Positions 13,625 through 15,349 of a stretch of 15,349 bases of DNA are shown here, piece by piece; position 1 is the stretch's first letter; every line of letters starts with the position of its first letter. A program made the translations under genes and the position numbers. The DNA comes from Acidobacteriota bacterium (GTDB lineage: Bacteria > Acidobacteriota > Terriglobia > Terriglobales > Acidobacteriaceae). The stretch lies in assembly GCA_021799405.1 (NCBI GenBank), contig JAJZAL010000119.1, positions 1-15,349 of the forward strand, given 5' to 3'. The notes beneath the pieces were generated by a model. That model saw only the letters and a list, made by a program, of their open reading frames with translations. It was not told where the DNA came from and searched no databases.

Positions 13625-15160
13625 TTACTGGCGTTCTTCGGCCTTGCCCAGCGGATCGTTGTCGCGATCGGTGACGTCAACCAGGGCCGCCAGGCGCGCG
13701 GCCAGTTCCGGCGCCCAACAGCCTTCCGGCGCCCGCCAGCTCCAGTTGCCGTCAGGAACCGCCGGTGTGTTCATGCGCGCCTCCGAGTCCAGCTCCAGCA
13801 GGTCCTGTGCCGGCACGATCGCTACCTGCGCCATGCTGGCGTGCGCGGCGCGGATCAGCGGCCATGCCGGATGCCGGCCGACCGGCCCCACCAGCGCTTC
13901 GACGGCGGTGCGCTCGGTTTTGCCGAGCGCGTGCCACCAGCCCTGCGTGGTGTCGTTATCGTGCGTGCCCGTGTAGACCACCGTAGCAGGCGTGAAGCGG
14001 TGCGGCAGGTGGATGTGCGCTCCCTTGTCGCTGAAGCCGAACTGGAGCACCTTCATGCCGGGCAGGCCCAACTCCAGCCGCAGCGCGTCCACTTCCGGCG
14101 TGATGAGGCCCAGATCCTCGGCCACCAATGGCAGCGGCCCGAGCGCAGCTTCCAGCGCGCGAAAGAGCGCCCGTCCCGGCGCCTTGATCCACGCGCCGTG
14201 CACGGCGGTCTTCTCGGCTGCGGGAATGGCCCAGTAGGCCTCAAAGCCGCGGAAGTGGTCGAGGCGGACGATGTCATAGAGCGCGCGGGCGCGGCGAATG
14301 CGCTCGATCCACCAGCCGAAGCCGCGCTGGGCGAGTACGTCCCAGTGATAGAGCGGATTGCCCCAGCGCTGGCCGGTGGCGGAAAAGTAGTCAGGTGGCA
14401 CGCCAGCCACGCGCACCTGATGCAGCTTCTCGTCCAGCTCGAAGAGATCGGGATGCACCCATACGTCGGCCGAGTCCATGTTGACGAAGATGGCCACGTC
14501 TCCCATGATGCGGATGGAGTGGCGCGCCGCGGCGTCGCGAAGGCTCTTCCACTGCCGAGAGAAGGCAAACTGAATCACCTGTTCACGCGCCACTGCACGG
14601 GCGTGTTCTTCGGCCGCACGCGCCAGCGCACGCGGCTGGCGGCGCCGCAGCGGCTCGGGCCACTGTGTCCACGCGCCGGTCTGGAATTCATGGCGCAGCA
14701 CCGCATACAGCGCGTAATCATTGAGCCAGCCCGCTTCCGCGCGGCAAAACTCATTGAATTGGGGCCATTGTCCGGCCAGCGACGGATCCTGCGGCCCGCG
14801 GTCGAGAAAGCTTTCCGCTGCTTCGTAGAGCAGAGCCAGCTTGCTTCTCTCCACCTTCTGGAAATCAACTCTGCCGCTTCTGCCGTCGAGTCCGGCGATT
14901 CCTTCGCGGCCGATCCATCCCCAGTCGCAGAGCACTTCGAGGCTGATGAGTGAGGGATTGCCGGCGAAGGCCGAGGTGGCCGCATAGGGCGAATGGCCGA
15001 ATCCGGTCGGCGACAAGGGCAGCACTTGCCAGAGATGCTGGCGCGCTGCCGCCAAAAAGGCGATGAACTCATGGGCGGCAGGGCCCAGGTCGCCGATGCC
15101 TCCATAAGAGGGCAGGGAACTGATGTGAAGCAGGACTCCCGAGGAGCGCTGAAATTCCAT
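13625..15160 (-). CDS. malQ: 4-alpha-glucanotransferase (amylomaltase, GH77)
   Basis: MalQ disproportionates maltodextrins by moving alpha-1,4-glucan segments between acceptors in the cytoplasm, serving maltose or glycogen use. The 511-residue length equals the short bacterial (Thermus-type) form. It starts with the hallmark RSSGVLLHISSLP (5-17) and YGGIGDLGP. The GVPPDYFSATGQRWGNP loop is at 253-269, the nucleophile Asp301 lies in RLDHFRGFEAYW, the acid/base Glu348 in VAEDLG, and the third acid Asp401 in YTGTHDND. All catalytic residues are present. The ATG at 15160 is the only possible start before the first conserved block; GGAG lies just 2 bases upstream, a poor spacing. No other maltodextrin gene is in view; the gene is divergent from the truncated gene at the right edge. 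Confidence 0.97.
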   Translation of the reverse strand: MEFQRSSGVLLHISSLPSYGGIGDLGPAAHEFIAFLAAARQHLWQVLPLSPTGFGHSPYAATSAFAGNPSLISLEVLCDWGWIGREGIAGLDGRSGRVDFQKVERSKLALLYEAAESFLDRGPQDPSLAGQWPQFNEFCRAEAGWLNDYALYAVLRHEFQTGAWTQWPEPLRRRQPRALARAAEEHARAVAREQVIQFAFSRQWKSLRDAAARHSIRIMGDVAIFVNMDSADVWVHPDLFELDEKLHQVRVAGVPPDYFSATGQRWGNPLYHWDVLAQRGFGWWIERIRRARALYDIVRLDHFRGFEAYWAIPAAEKTAVHGAWIKAPGRALFRALEAALGPLPLVAEDLGLITPEVDALRLELGLPGMKVLQFGFSDKGAHIHLPHRFTPATVVYTGTHDNDTTQGWWHALGKTERTAVEALVGPVGRHPAWPLIRAAHASMAQVAIVPAQDLLELDSEARMNTPAVPDGNWSWRAPEGCWAPELAARLAALVDVTDRDNDPLGKAEERQ

Positions 15161-15212
15161 ATCTCCATTATCATCGGCGTGATCAGAGGCGGTTTGGGGG
15201 CTCGCCGGCGGC

Positions 15213-15218
15213 TATAAT
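15213..15218 (+). promoter_or_regulatory. Possible -10 box of the right-edge gene
   Basis: TATAAT on the plus strand 57 bases before the TTG start at 15275. No good -35 hexamer is seen 16-18 bp upstream. Confidence 0.4.
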
Positions 15219-15274
15219 CCGTGTGACCGGCGCTCAGTGCCGCAAATCCTCTTGAACGATACGTGGAGAATCCA

Positions 15275-15349
15275 TTGTCGAAGATCCGTTTCTGCTACTC
15301 ATCCATTTCCGCCTTGGTAACGGCAGCTTTACCGGTGCTTGCGCTCCTG
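15275..15349 (+). CDS. N-terminus of an exported protein, cut by the window edge
   Basis: Twenty-five codons are open to the last base. A TTG start is preceded by GGAG (15265-15268) at 6 bases. The peptide begins MSKIRF and continues with a Ser/Ala/Leu-rich hydrophobic stretch ending PVLALL, the pattern of a signal peptide or first membrane helix. An in-frame GTG at 15263 is an alternative start with a poorer ribosome-binding site. The product cannot be named from this length. Confidence 0.6.
   Translation, partial: MSKIRFCYSSISALVTAALPVLALL

Noticed and set aside
13475..14953. 492-codon plus-strand open frame opposite malQ
   Set aside because: The minus strand encodes a complete MalQ with all catalytic residues. 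The plus-strand product has no recognisable domain and arises from low stop frequency in GC-rich DNA.

Overview
The window reads as a high-GC chromosomal segment of an acidobacterium, probably class Terriglobia (Acidobacteriaceae or a relative). The best phylum signals are a secreted protein of the 'VWFA-related Acidobacterial domain' type (11959-13593), an OprB-like outer-membrane porin of the kind common in that group (3547-5103), several genes with exported products, and an intergenic palindromic repeat family present in at least two copies. These assignments come from remembered family sequences; no database search was run. No tRNA, rRNA, CRISPR array, IS element or phage gene was seen.

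Layout. 1-279 is the 3' end of an RND efflux pump gene (+). It is followed by yceH (DUF480, +, 355-1014), which converges on ndk (-, 1036-1452). Upstream of ndk on the minus strand is an exported DUF885 metallopeptidase-like protein (1532-3349), then an OprB-like porin (3547-5103, -). The porin is divergent from a small CsoR/RcnR/FrmR-family repressor (5187-5459, +). The 83-bp gap between them carries two 17-bp inverted repeats of the form ATACC-N7-GGTAT, two helical turns apart, each overlapping a good -10 box of one of the two genes. After a 469-bp gap with repeat DNA comes a minus-strand ABC exporter, ATPase then permease (8447-7650, 7662-5929), translationally overlapped.

The plus strand then carries a probable small-molecule catabolic group: a cupin (8716-9147), an enolase-superfamily dehydratase/racemase (9164-10270) and a Tat-exported aldo/keto reductase (10517-11485), closed by a perfect 23-bp palindrome. 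A 473-bp gap holds the second repeat copy. It is followed by the acidobacterial VWA-like protein (+), converging on malQ (4-alpha-glucanotransferase, -, 13625-15160). At the right edge the first 25 codons of an exported-protein gene begin with TTG at 15275.

Most of this is ordinary housekeeping and envelope content. The most distinctive parts are the repressor/porin regulatory region, which suggests metal- or aldehyde-responsive control of an outer-membrane channel, and the composite palindromic repeat. I do not see a clearly novel multi-gene system; the cupin/enolase/reductase group is the best candidate for an uncharacterised pathway.
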